Shown here: positions 22,700-34,831 of the stretch, piece by piece
Numbering within the stretch: the first letter of the stretch is position 1
How the letters are laid out: every line of letters starts with the position of its first letter
Source: Sipunculus nudus
Lineage: Eukaryota; Annelida; Sipuncula; Golfingiida; Sipunculidae
Assembly: GCA_026874595.1 (NCBI GenBank)
Contig: CM049314.1
Location: 2,691,318-2,755,317 of the forward strand
Reading direction: 5' to 3'
DNA length: 64,000 bases
Notes under the pieces: generated by a model
What the model saw: only the letters and a program-made list of their open reading frames with translations
Told to the model about the DNA's origin: nothing
Database searches by the model: none
Made by a program: the position numbers and the translations under genes

Positions 22700-23491
22700 C
22701 CAGTTTGTTTACACCTGAAAGTGGATTAAAAATCCAGGAGTTATATCAGGTGTTCCTATTGAAATTTAAGTTTTACGGCTATATACTATATACATTACAC
22801 TGCACCAGCAGACGAAACATGTTTCGCTCTGTAGGTAACGTTTAACGGAAATTATATTTTCCGAACTAGACCATGACCATGGCATCTGTAAATGAGACTG
22901 AGACCGAGACCATGGCATCTGAAAACAACACTTTGGCCATGGCATCCGAAAACGAGACTTAAACCGAGACCATGGCATCCAAAAACGACACTGAGACTGA
23001 GACCATGGCATCCGAAAAGGAGATTTAAACAGAGACCATGGTATCTGAAAACAAGACTAAGATTGATACCATGACATCTAAAGACATAACTTAGACCATG
23101 ACCGAACATAATCGGAAAATAAAACGTAGATTTAGACAATGACATGTGAAACAAGACTTTGACCATAAACATTGCATCTGGAAACGAGACTTAGACCTTG
23201 ACCATGGCATTTGAAAACGAGATTAAGAGCTTGACCATTGAATCCGAAAACGAGACTTAGACGATGACCATGGCATTCTCCTCTGTACCAGAAATATAAG
23301 TGAACCCTTCATAAACAGTTGGCGTTATAATGCTGCCAGTTCAAAAACGAGTTTTAAACCTGAATCACCGTTTGTATTGTTGGCAGAGGTATGCGTTCTC
23401 TGACTGTACTGGGTGTAATAGTGAGATTATAATGCTTATGTGTAGTGTCTGTCATAATCCTATATCGGTTATTAATAGATAATAAATATTC

Positions 23492-23547
<56 letters not shown>

Positions 23548-23880
23548 TATTATCGGAGAGAAATATACATGTAGTTACCTTGGTGACCCATGTGACCTAA
23601 GTATACTAGTATACTAATTAATTGATACGGAATCACTTAGCAGCGCTTTGTTTCTGTATTTATCACATTCCAAGATGTGGGCACGCGGTGATGGGTTAGC
23701 GTGGGAGGGTGTGTGTGTACTCAATATTCTAGGTGATAAAAGCCGGAATAGTTCGGCCGGCACTGCTTGCTGAGTAAGAAAAATTTAAATAGAAACTTAA
23801 ACACGCTCTGTTTAATTCGTCTAAGTGAGAACGCTACTACGCATCGGTGGCTGAACGAGTTGTCCTGAAATGCGCTACGT
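22700..23880 (+). repeat. Duplicated segment, copy 2 (paired with 13.09-14.47 kb)
   Basis: It carries 'attaaaaatccaggagttat', 'cagcagacgaaacatg', then, after the inserted minisatellite, 'ctgtaccagaaatataagtg', 'ttggcagaggtatgcg', an (ATT)n tract (23497-23547), 'acttagcagcgctttg', 'gtgataaaagccgg', 'ctgcttgctgag' and 'ggtggctgaacgagttgtcc'. The start codon of copy 1 is GTG here. The minisatellite at 22866-23280 is present only in this copy. Confidence 0.65.
22866..23280 (+). repeat. Degenerate minisatellite, ~33-36-bp unit (GACCATGGCATC...)
   Basis: About eleven degenerate units of the form 'gagaccatggcatccgaaaa' + 'cgagacttaaacc'. Unit lengths vary from about 30 to 39 bp and later units are more diverged. 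It interrupts duplicated segment copy 2. Confidence 0.85.
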
Positions 23881-25140
23881 ACAAAATATTATATTGTACA
23901 GTGTTTTTCATGCGTTGCCATAACTGATGAGTCAGTGATGACTTTAGGTATAAGTCCAAAATTGTACTTTTATATATTGGAAATATTTATTTCATTGATA
24001 TTGTATTCTGGTTTGAGCATACAGACCTTGGGATTATATCATAATTGTGAGAGATTATATAATTCACAATCTAGAGGTTTACCTAGAGGTTTTATTATCA
24101 TTAGATAATATTGAAATATTAACATTTTTTTTAACTTTAACAGAATTTCAAATTCTGTTTAGAACTAAAATAAAATGAAAAAAAGAGTGTCATTTTTTAT
24201 TAAGTTTTGAAACCTCTTAAAATTTACCAACAAATTCCAGAAACAGAAAACAAAGTTAACGGGGAAAAGAGCATAAGAAAGGTTGTTTTTGGAACAGTAA
24301 CGTGCAAATGGCACAGTTGTTCTACTTCATCACTCCTGGACTGTTTTATTTTATTAGGGTTTGAGTTTCATTATCAGTTTCTTTGGGGACTAAACAAACT
24401 GAACCCTGAGCATATTTTGGACATTATGTAGATTGCACCAATCCCCCTTTGTACAATATATCAGCCAAACATGTACACCTAAGATATAATGTGTTTACCT
24501 TTAATAACTGATATTTTTTCTTACTTTTATAATCTGCCTGATATATATGTGCATCCTTTGTCAATGTTATGTACCCGAACTCTCTATTTCTGTTGGTGCC
24601 AGTAGGTATTTTAGTTTGGTAGGAGCTATAGGTGTCTTACGCCTTGTGCCATTTTGTACAAAGACATCCATACGAACAAGCCATGGCTGAACCCAACATT
24701 TGCCAAAGGTGGCTACATGGCGGCCTTAGAGCGCATTCCTCCGCCCAAGCTGTAATTTTATCCAGATCCATTTAACTATTGACCAACAAACTACTCTTTC
24801 CACCAGATGTCAGCACCAGTAGCAGTTACTTGTTCAGAAACGGACGTGCAAAATATAAATAATTGACCATACGTCCACATTTGGACCACCGGATCAACCG
24901 CAGCATCCCTTTTTAGCAGCAATAAATGTTTACAAGAGGCAAACCAAACCGATTAACAGACATGGCGGAATTAACATAAAACGGCTGCCAAGCGTCAAGA
25001 TAAAAATATAACATTTTGACGGTGGACAAAATGACGTTCTTAATTATCAACAAGACATGCGTCAATATCAAGGTAAAATAACGTAGCTTGTATACATATA
25101 GCCCCCACTGACTACTCCCTGCAAGCAGGAGAACTCCGAC
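23881..25140. other. Unassigned DNA
   Basis: No supported coding exon, RNA gene or repeat family was recognised between the duplicated segment and the TATA-containing region at 25.2 kb. Confidence 0.4.
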
Positions 25141-25209
25141 GATAACGCACTCTTATTGTCTGCATGATCTCAAAATGTATGTCTACGTCAGCAGATATGA
25201 GAGTGGGAG

Positions 25210-25218
25210 TATAAAAAA
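25210..25218 (+). promoter_or_regulatory. TATA box
   Basis: TATAAAAAA at 25210 lies 37 bp upstream of an ATG in good context (aacgATGG at 25247). A transcription start would be expected around 25238-25242, near 'atcagcac', giving a very short 5' untranslated region. Confidence 0.4.
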
Positions 25219-25246
25219 GGTGATCATCTTATCAGCACAGATAACG

Positions 25247-25315
25247 ATGGTGACTTTGTGTACTGTCACTTTGATGGGTGTACTTTGTGTACTGTCACTA
25301 AAAGAATCGTCAGAG
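25247..25315 (+). CDS. Candidate first exon of a secreted protein (signal-peptide-like)
   Basis: ATG at 25247 opens a 23-residue stretch, starting MVTLCTVTLMGVLCVLSL, with a hydrophobic core typical of a signal peptide, followed by KESSE and a strong GAG/GTAAGC donor at 25315 (phase 0). A TATA box stands 37 bp upstream. No matching phase-0 acceptor with an open exon was found in the next kilobase, and a 3.6-kb inverted-repeat element begins at 26.2 kb, so the remaining exons would lie beyond it or the gene is broken. The protein family cannot be told from this exon. Confidence 0.3.
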
Positions 25316-25440
25316 GTAAGCATTGTAATCAGGTATGTATATATTTATGCATATGTTTGTACGTATGTGTGTATGTTTAGATATGTATGCAAATGTAAAA
25401 TATTTACACACATGTTCCGCCATATATATATATATATGGT

Positions 25441-25556
25441 ATAATATGGGATAATGAAGGATTCAATCTTACCAGAAGAAGTTTCGTTAGGGGTCAGAGT
25501 TATGTATAAATGTATGGGGTCAATGGATTTATATATACAATTAAAATATAATTCAA

Positions 25557-25590
<34 letters not shown>

Positions 25591-26218
25591 TTACGAATCG
25601 ATTAAATAACATAGGAATATATATAGATATATATACGAGTATGCTCAGACTCATATTCTTTCTTCTCTAATTTCGGGTTTCCATGGAGATTTCCAAAGGA
25701 CCCCTTTGGCCGTAAGTAACCTTGGTATCTTTCAAAATGATCATCCGAAATGTGGACACTACAGGGAACTAAAATATCGCTTACGACAGGTACTTTGAGA
25801 AAGGGGAGGCTAAAACAATCAATCCGTTCTGTGTCTACCAAATTTCGCTTCGATTAGGCCTATAGCTAATTCAGTGTGAAGTCTATCATCTGTAATGTCT
25901 ATTGCGGCACCTGAAGAGTTGGTTATGATAGTTAATCAGACGGTATGACCTCTTTCACATTAATACACAATGCTTCAGTAGAGCAGCAACTATAAACAGC
26001 ATTTACATGTGATGACCAAAATGTGTTTTCCGTTAAGCGCCCAGATAAATTTTCATATTGTCAGTAGTCATAGCTTCTCATCATACAGAGAAGGTTTTAC
26101 AGAGAATGCTGAAAGGGGCCGAATCACCTATCTGACCATTATAAACTAAATTTAATCCCTTGGAGCTCTTATACAAATAGGCCAGAATACGCGGATATCA
26201 CCCCAAAGGGGTTCCGCT
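25441..26218. other. Unassigned DNA with (AAT)n tract
   Basis: A simple (AAT)n repeat lies at about 25558-25588. No gene is supported. It ends at the left arm of the inverted-repeat element. Confidence 0.4.
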
Positions 26219-26392
26219 CCGCTGAGACGAAGTCCGTTGAGACGACCCCGAAAATCGACGACCCGTTGAGACGACAGGGGCTTCAGACGAATGGCTTTAT
26301 TCAGGGAAACCCCCCAGTCGAGTGGTGTCCCGGCACTGGCGCTAACTAATCCGAGTCGTCCAAACGGAACAACCTTCAAACTTGGTTTACAT

Positions 26393-26454
<62 letters not shown>

Positions 26455-27035
26455 ATTAATTTTTCTCAAAAAATAACTCCACTTGTTTGATTTTAACTTT
26501 TGTTGACACAATTCGGTATATAACTCAACATAGAAAGCCCTAGAATGACGCCTGTCCAGTTTGTTAAAAAAGATTACTCATTCCGATACTTTTATTAATT
26601 TATCTGTGTGCGTTTTCCAATGAAAAGACAAAAGAATACTAAATGGGCGTGTCAGACAAAAATCACATCAGCAGGAAAAAATTAAATCATGGTAAACAAG
26701 TTTAACGGCGCAATTTTTGGTCGTTTCGGACATTTCCTCGACATAGGAGCTATCTGCGCTATTCCGTGTGTTTCCCTGTGTATATGAAGCGAAAAAAGCT
26801 AAAATTGTAATTATAATATTATTCTTATTTATTTTGACATATTGTTGTGTTTGGGTGAAACTATAATTTGAATTTATTTGGGTCACTGATACTGAGCAAA
26901 ATACATGGATCAGCTCATCCGGAACAAAGCCAAGACGAACACCCGCCATGATAAAGAAACCCGTTCAACAAATGACAAAGAGATTACGGGTTGATCATAA
27001 GTCACAGGTCACTGATGTTTAGATAACAATACATG
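26219..27035 (-). repeat. Inverted repeat, left arm
   Basis: Contains the TGAGACGA repeats (26221-26290), an (AT)n tract at 26396-26450, and a block whose minus strand reads MAGVRLGFVPDELI, matched in the right arm. In the two arms the frame diverges through indels, so it is probably not a conserved protein. Confidence 0.8.
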
Positions 27036-28610
27036 TCAAGTGGCGTTGATAATTTTTTCACCGTAAATATTCTAAAATATTTTCTAAAACGTTTATAAGT
27101 CTTCAGTTTTACTAGAAAGAATAAAATATATAACAACGTCGCAATTTTAACGTTAGATAATGTTGCATTAAACTTGTTACATATGTATGTTGGTGTGTAG
27201 TGACGTTTTCGGCACCTAAAAGCCAAGTATCAGAAAGGTTGTACACTAGTCGGACCATTGTGCTTAAATTACAAACAGTTTTAAACCTACATATAAAGTA
27301 AACTCTACTTTACGGTGCACGATGTAACACCGCTAATAATACAAATTCCTACTATACGATTTATACAACGTACATAGAACAAGCATGCTGAGAACGTTCG
27401 ATTGCATGTCCACAATACTCCGAAATATAACATTTAGGCAAAGTCGGAGAAAGGTTTTACGTGTTGGAAAGAGTCTCACATGCAGGCACACGTACGTTTT
27501 TCTTGTTTCATCTCTAAATTTGAATAATCATGTTTATGTAAACATACACTTACATGTATATATTAATTTTACCTTACTTCTCATCTTAATTACCTTACTA
27601 TATGTATAATATAGACATAACAAGAGACAATATCACTTAAAAATACCAAGTAATAACAGCAGGGCTGGGTATCGGTCTGCCTATTTCCAGGTACAATACG
27701 TATTTCGATACAATCAATTTGATACGTATTGACGATACGCTCTGTTTTAATTTGTATATCATTTTATGAATATAAACCCTGAAATTATAATGTTTCTCAA
27801 TTTTTTTTTAATCACAGCATATAAACTATATATGTTCTGCATTTAAACTGGATATCAAATAAACAAATAAAAACAAGGGACCCATGGTTCACGGCGCTCA
27901 GTTCATCGTGACTGGACTGTAAATGTATCACCATTGTGATAATATATCGAGTCCTAGTGACACAGCTGTTGTTGCTATGGTAGGAGATTTTGGGGACATC
28001 TAACTGTATTCCGAATTTCAGATTCATAGGTCCAACGGTTTCCATCAGATCATTTATTTAACAGAAAACTGCATATTAAAACAACGATCTTGTTTCAGCA
28101 CTTTGCACTCCCATTTCCCATCGTTCTTTTGTATTTTGTCTGGGAAATCACAGGATTTTTTTTCATGTCATGATGGTACACAATTGTTGTATATTTATTT
28201 GATCCACCTCCCAAAGGAATTGAGCATTCAAAGCGTTCGTCTAATTTCGAACACGGAGCTGCCAGTAACCTTTGTCCTGTATATAAGCACCTGGTGAAAA
28301 TGTTGCGCTAACACTTGAAACAAGTAGAGGTAAAGTGATGGAATTATACAGCGAAATACATGCCCTACTGTGATCACAAAATTATAAAAAAATAAATAAT
28401 TGTGTGGCAGCAATATGTTATACGAGTATCGATGGCATCAATAACACCAGCAACATAAGTAATCATGGGGCCTGGGGGCGCGGGGGGGGGGGGGTTCCAT
28501 ATTTATTAGCAGAAATCGTTTCTCCTCGATACGACCGATACAGTATGGATAGCACATCGATAACCGAACCGCTCTTTCTCCTCTCTGTCTTCCTTTTTCT
28601 CTCTATCAAT

Positions 28611-28669
<59 letters not shown>

Positions 28670-28929
28670 AGAGTCTCTCTTTCTACCCATAAATCAATCT
28701 ATCAATCAGTCTTTCTCTCAAATATTCCTTCTCTCGCTCTCTCTGAGAGACGACCTTTCTATCATTCATTCATTCTCTCTCTATGAAAATTTCTCTTTCA
28801 TTCATTCATTCATTCATTCATACATTCATTCTCTCTCATGTTCTCTATCTCTCTGTCTCTCATCCCCTCAATCAATTTCTCCCTGAGAATCGCTCCTCCT
28901 CCTCTCTGGGTCTTGCTTTTTCTCTCTAT

Positions 28930-29005
<76 letters not shown>

Positions 29006-29022
29006 TTCTTTCCATTATAAAT
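27036..29022. other. Centre of the inverted-repeat element
   Basis: It holds a hAT-like single end ('cagggctgggtatcgg' at 27662), a degenerate TCAGCTGA-family repeat (about 27872-28050), a (CT)n tract (about 28613-28661), tandem CATT words (28797-28830) and a long (AT)n tract (28931-29001). The long open frames here are products of these simple repeats. No transposase motif is seen. Confidence 0.5.
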
Positions 29023-29798
29023 ACATGTATTGTTATCTGAACATCAGTGACCTGTGACTAATGATCAACCCGTAATCGCTTTGTCATTTGTTGAACGGGT
29101 TTCTTTATCATGGCGGGTGTTCGTCTTGGCTTTCGTTCCGGATGAGCTGATCCCTGTATTTTGCTCAGTATCAGTGACCAAAATAAATTCAAATTATAGT
29201 TTCACCCAAACACAACAATATGTCAAAATAAATAAGAATAATATTATAATTACAATTTTAGCTTTTTTTCGCTTCATATACACGGGGAAACACACGGAAT
29301 AGCGCAGATAGCTCCTATGTCGAAGAAATGTCCCAAACGGCCAACAATTGCGGCGTTAAACTTGTTTACCATGATTTAATTTTTTCCTGCTAATGTGATT
29401 TTCATCTGGCACGCCCATTCAGTATTCTAATGCCTTTTCATTGGTAAACGCACACAGATACATTAATAAAAATATCGGAATGAGTAATCTTTCTTAACAT
29501 ACTGGACAGGCGTCATTCTAGGGCTTTCTATGTTGAATTATATGCCGAATTGTGTCAACAAAAGTTAAAATCAAACAAGTGGAGTTATTTTTTAGAAAAA
29601 TTAAACAAATATATATATTGTTTTAATGTAAACCAAGTTTGAAGGTTGTTCCGTTTGGACGACTCGGATTAGTTAGCGCCAGTACCGGGACACCACCGGG
29701 CTGGGGGTTTCCCTATATAAAGTCATTCGCCTGAAGCCCCTGTTGTCTCAACGGGTCGTCGATTTTCGGGTTCGTCTCAACGGACTTCGTCTCAGCGG
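29023..29798 (+). repeat. Inverted repeat, right arm
   Basis: Inverse of 26219-27035; it begins 'acatgtattgttatctgaac' and ends 'cttcgtctcagcgg'. The AT tract found in the left arm is much shorter here. Confidence 0.8.
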
Positions 29799-32411
29799 GA
29801 GGACACCCACAAAGGTTGCTTGTTTCGTTCATATCAAAGTGTTTACAATATGTGGGGGCCCGCCAAAATAATCAAAACACATTCAACAAGTGTATACAGC
29901 AACAAATCAGATAAACCAAAGCTTTGCAAATGGTGTTTTGCAGCAAGTAACCTTTCTACATGTGCATGTATATGCAACCCAAACCCCTTTTGTTGGGTAA
30001 AATGTTTTTCCCATGTGTCAACATTGTGGTATTTACAAAAAAAGTTGCAGATAAACAAGTTTATATACCCTTCACGAAGGCATTACAAGATTTTTTCACC
30101 ACTAAATTTCCCTTAGACCATTAATATATACACAGAAGAAATTAGAAATCACATGAATTCTTTTTCAAAAGGTAGGTGATGGGGCACCTTTATGTAACTA
30201 CTGATATAATGAAAAACCAATGGAGATTTAATATGTTGCATTTCGTTACACTGTGCTTTTATAGAGGGGCCTGGTCATTTTGAATGACCCTTGGTTGTAT
30301 AAAACCTGTTCCAAAGCCCACTAATTACAGCCGTGAATACTATACCATTATAATGGCCCGTTATAATAGGCCGTGTAATTTGACGGTCATAATACAAAGA
30401 TCTTGATGTACTCAGCTGGTAACCATAATATCACGAGCCCGCATTAGGACTCAAAATAAATCATGTGACTTCAGTAATTCACATAAGTATGCTTTGCATA
30501 TACGTTTGCCTATGACATGTTAAGTCATGTTAATTCCAGGCGTCAGGGGAGAATGTTTACAACCATGCTGTAATATTTACCAATACACAGTTCTTATGCT
30601 ATGGTTTCACAGTATAGGTAGGTGTCATTTGTAAACAAACACATTTCATAATCTGGTTGATTTAAAGTGATATGTAAAAACGGTCAGATGCAAGAAATAA
30701 TTTGTCTTTTCATCAAGGTTAATGTTCTCGAAACGACTTGCTTTGTAATTGAGACGTGCTCGGCACATGGTCTTATCTTTCTAGGATGGGCTAAGATACC
30801 GGACATCAATTACTGTGTATATATACTAATTAGCTCAGCTGACTATAAGACCTCTGAGGAATGGCGTTTTCTATTTCGCGAAATTAAGGGAAAACTAAAA
30901 CCAATCTTTTGTTTATTTTTTTTGTTTATTTTTTCTCAAATCTGCCATAAAGATACAACTCTATATGTCTATATTTAAACATATTAGATATAAGGCCATT
31001 AATACTTAAATTGCAGATGTTATAATTACCGAAACAGCTGGTACCTTATCAAAACAGCTACAAATATATGTTCTCACTAAACATGGTAACTGTTTAAAAG
31101 AGAAACTTTTTAAGAATATAACTTTATTAAATTCAGATAATTTATACTTAAAATAAGATCAGATTTTTTTTTTAGTTATCAGCATAAATGTTTAATCAAT
31201 ACCTTTAATTGTGTCAGCTGTAAACACTGTTGCTCAAATTTCCTTTGAAAACAGTAAATCAAAAACGACTTTTATTCAAATTTAAGAAATCTTGTCATAC
31301 ATTTATATATTATACGAGTCAGCTGCAGTCAGTGGTGCTGGACCGGCTTCTGGTAGCCAGGTGCAAGTGGTTAATTAATGCATAGGCCAAGTCCGTGCAT
31401 GGGGGGGGGGGGCGGAGTTGACGGTCGAGTTTCGAAAGCTCAATCTAATTAGCTAAGCATACAATTGATAAGCTTGATAAAGCAAACCAATATCAAGCTA
31501 ATTAGTGTGCAAACGCATTTATACTGTGAATGATCTGTTAGAGTCAAAGGCCTATATAGCCATTGGTATCGTTGGCCTCTCTCTTTTGACATGTATATGG
31601 AAACACAAATTTTAACATGGCATCATGTTATTTCTGCTGTATCCTTGACCTAGCGAAAGTTACGAAAATTATTTCTACATAAGCTTCTTGATATCCCGAC
31701 CATCAAGTCTTCATATTCATACTGGCAACATCGGAACAACTAAATATTACGTATAAATAACAATCGAAAATACCATGGGCCGGCGACGCTGATCTCGAAA
31801 GCCGCTTGGTAAACTGCAGATGTTGAATGAACTGAAGTCTCAGCGAGCCGAACCTGGTGAATGTCTAAAGTTTCTAGGACACTATTATTTTCTGAATGTT
31901 TAATTGGTTATCAGTTATTGATACAATTTTTATTCAGAAGTCCTTATTTGAAGATAAATCCGGGCTCTATCTATGGCATGGCTGTGTATGCATAGTATAT
32001 GTTACAATGTATCAAACCACTGTCTCTCTGCTTCCCTCAAAGACACAAATCATCCCGTAGCGTTTACATACATTACGTTCATATTTATATTGGTCAAGGG
32101 ACGTGCCCAGTAGGTCTGGGGTGCCTTGGCGGAGGTGTGCAATCGACTGTGTACAACAGAGCACCACTGACTAAAGTGAAATCTTAGGTTATATACAAGG
32201 TTTCCTCGCGTAATTGAGCGTACATCAGGTGATAATGGAGCGCTGTGTACCGAGTACCTGGGTCTAAGTAATACGAAGTAATTTATCATGTGGACTGGAT
32301 CTCACTGTCACAGATAATTCACATACTTCTTATGTCTTTCAGGGTACCACAGCCAATCATAGGTACATGCACACCTAGACGTTACCTGAAGTAAGTACGA
32401 GCACACCTCCC

Positions 32412-32417
<6 letters not shown>
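29799..32417. other. Unassigned DNA
   Basis: No supported gene. A short piece of the TCAGCTGA family (AGCTCAGCTGA at 30832-30842) and a G11 run near 31400 are the only recognisable features. Confidence 0.35.

Positions 32418-32453
<36 letters not shown>
32418..32453 (+). repeat. (CT)n microsatellite
   Basis: A perfect CT dinucleotide tract of about 36 bp. Confidence 0.95.
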
Positions 32454-32457
<4 letters not shown>

Positions 32458-32639
32458 GAATATACCTCTTTATACAGACCCGAACTAAAACTGAATAAGG
32501 CCTTCTTAAATACATCACGTCCTTTTACAAGTTTCGGGGGCCTTTTCGGTAGTTTTTTTCAAATCTTGCCAACAGACAAACGATTCATTATAACAAGCAG
32601 GGATGTTGATGCTAAAATATTGTATATGTGCCGAGGATA

Positions 32640-32790
32640 TGTACAGTCCAGTGGTAACACGCTCGGTTTTTTTTTTCCGTTGGCGAATTGAGTTAAATTC
32701 CCGAGCTGGCTATCAGAGTGGTTCGCTCTGTTTTTTTTTCCGTAGGCGAATTGAGTTAAATTCCCGAGCTGGCTATCAGAGTGGTTTGAA
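32640..32790 (+). repeat. tRNA-derived SINE-like head with 63-bp tandem duplication
   Basis: 'tccagtggtaacacgctcgg' (32647-32666) resembles the D-arm/A-box part of a tRNA, and 'gagttaaattcccgag' resembles the B-box/T-arm part, as in tRNA-derived SINEs. The segment 'ggcgaattgagttaaattcc' plus 'cgagctggctatcagagtgg' is present twice, 63 bp apart (32682 and 32745). Degenerate boxes make a functional tRNA unlikely. Confidence 0.4.
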
Positions 32791-34766
32791 ATGGACTCAG
32801 TGTCGAAAGTCGATGATTTTCTCTGAAGGTTGCAAGATGTCACTGTCTGTGCCACGGAGCGTACCTAACTAACATTAGCTATTATAACATGCAGAACAAT
32901 GTAAAACAATTTCTTTTTATTAATTATATAACATACAATATAGGTAATTGTTCACGCAGCAAGCAAGTCAGTAAGTCAACGCAGCAAGTAAGTCAGTATA
33001 TAAGTCACGCAGTCTATACAGTGAATGAAAAGCCTATTGATTCTCAGCGGGTCATCGTTGCGGAAGATCTTTTTTCGTATTGTAAGAAAGATTAAGAACG
33101 ATAAGAAGAGAGTGAAATGTAGGGACGTCTGTCAACGTGTTGATAGTCTTGATTTCCAAATCCTTTGTATAAGTTGTCGCGTGTTCGGCAATACGTCACT
33201 GCAGCTATATCAGGAGGGGCGAATCCAACTGGTAGGGGAAGGTTAGACAGTGTACCCCATTACTCAGAGAAATAACTTTCATTTAATTGCCTTTGCTGGA
33301 ATTATTATGGCTTACTCTCCTCCGCCCAGTTCCGAGGGGTTGAAGACCATTTCAAAGTTTGCCTTCAGTGTGATAGTAAAACGCTCGACTCCTAAAATCT
33401 GACCCCCCCCCCCGATCACAGTTATCTGGTGAACATTGCCGGGGCTATATGTGGGAGACATGTTTGAACGTTGGACATTGGGTCTATACCTACAGACGGG
33501 CAAAGTATAGGAAGAAGCCGCTGTCGTTGAAGCCGCAGTCCACCATTTTTTATTAAAACTTATACGTGAGTATTACCTTTGCTATATCCTCTTTTTGGGT
33601 GCACGATTTCCTCCTAAGATACAACCTATACTTTCTATATTGTCTAAATATGTTTGTCTAAATTTGAGATTTTTTACTCCTTGGAGTAACGTTACATAAT
33701 ATTGCTGTCGCACGTGAAAATCCGTATGTAATTTCAGTATAGGAACCAGGATTTAAACCTTTTTCGAAACCAATTCAGTGTTTCCAAACTTTAGACTGGT
33801 CCTCGGACCTATTTTTGGCCGTCCCTTTGAAGCGACAGAATACCATGCCATCAGGCCAGAATTGGAAAACTAAATATAATTGACCAACGAAAAACTAAAA
33901 TGGAAAAAATATGTGAAAACGATAACCTACATGCTTTAAAAGAAAAACATAAGTCCTACACCCTGCGCGGGACGGCTGGAGGCTGGAAGGCGCTTTGTTC
34001 TTTTGCGCTTGGACTGGAGGGGTATCTATAACATTATAGCAAAATATGCTGTTTTTTTTATTTCTCCTCACAGCGGGCTTATCATTCTGAAACAGCTTTT
34101 ATCTATCCACTTTGAGCGTTTCCTGAGAATCATACCTTTTTTTGCCTTATCTATCCACTTTGAGCGTTGCGTATAGAGAGCCGGCTGGGTATGGATCGGC
34201 CAAATCATGAGTGCAACTCGGACGCTCTCCCTTCTCAAGCTTCAGTTAGCGTCAGACAAGCTTTGCCAAGGCCAGTCTTGGCTGTGTGGCTGCCGCGTCT
34301 ACCGGCTGCAGCGGATTCAGTGGAGCTTAAGAGATAACACCCGCTTCCTGGAAAAAAATATCATTTTCACCTCGATATTAAGGGATAAACTGCCATGTTT
34401 GAGTTTTGGGCATTTTTATGGTATTGGCCCCTCTGTGTTATTAATACCCCCCCCCCCTCCACCTTCCCAAAATCCTGGATCCGCCCCTGCATCGTGATAT
34501 ACTTATATTGCAAAGTATATCGCCCAGATTAACCTTGCCGGGTAAACACGTGCGTGAGCCAGTACCGTCAGCTCCCAGGACCCAGGCGTGGCCCGGTCAA
34601 GGTTAAATCAAACCTGACGGAATCCGATCACATGATCCAAAGTGATCAAATTTGCAACTGACAAACCAAAGAAATCGCTAGATGCACTGCCTGGTTGTCG
34701 TAATGATTGATTTCTATTGATAATAGAATTAGGATTCCTTTTATATTTCATATTTCATTCAGCTGT
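32791..34766. other. Unassigned DNA with one hAT-like end
   Basis: At 34467-34492 the minus strand reads 'caggggcggatccaggattt', a terminus style known from non-autonomous hAT elements; no partner end was located. C-rich runs occur at 33404 and 34447. No gene is supported. Confidence 0.35.
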
Positions 34767-34770
34767 CGTA

Positions 34771-34829
<59 letters not shown>
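34767..34829 (+). repeat. (AT)n microsatellite
   Basis: Perfect AT dinucleotide tract directly beside the left end of the 1.14-kb TIR element, consistent with insertion into TA-rich DNA. Confidence 0.95.

Positions 34830-34831
<2 letters not shown>

Larger units (their letters stand above)
26219..29798. mobile_element. 3.6-kb element with ~0.8-kb inverted repeat arms
   Basis: The left arm (26219-27035) and the right arm (29023-29798) are inverted copies, about 95% alike by eye outside a variable (AT)n tract. The outer ends begin CCGCTGAGACGAAG and carry three or four spaced copies of TGAGACGA in the left arm (TCGTCTCA in the right), a layout expected of subterminal transposase binding sites. 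The ~2-kb centre has no recognisable transposase, so it is either a non-autonomous long-TIR DNA element or a head-to-head pair of one repeat. Flanking sequence gives no clear target duplication. Confidence 0.6.

Noticed and set aside
27661-27740. hAT-like MITE starting 'cagggctgggtatcgg'
   Set aside because: No matching inverted end was found within a reasonable distance, so it is at most a fragment.
28404-29040. 160- and 85-codon open frames rich in Ser-Leu and Tyr-Ile
   Set aside because: These are translations of (CT)n, CATT and (AT)n simple repeats.
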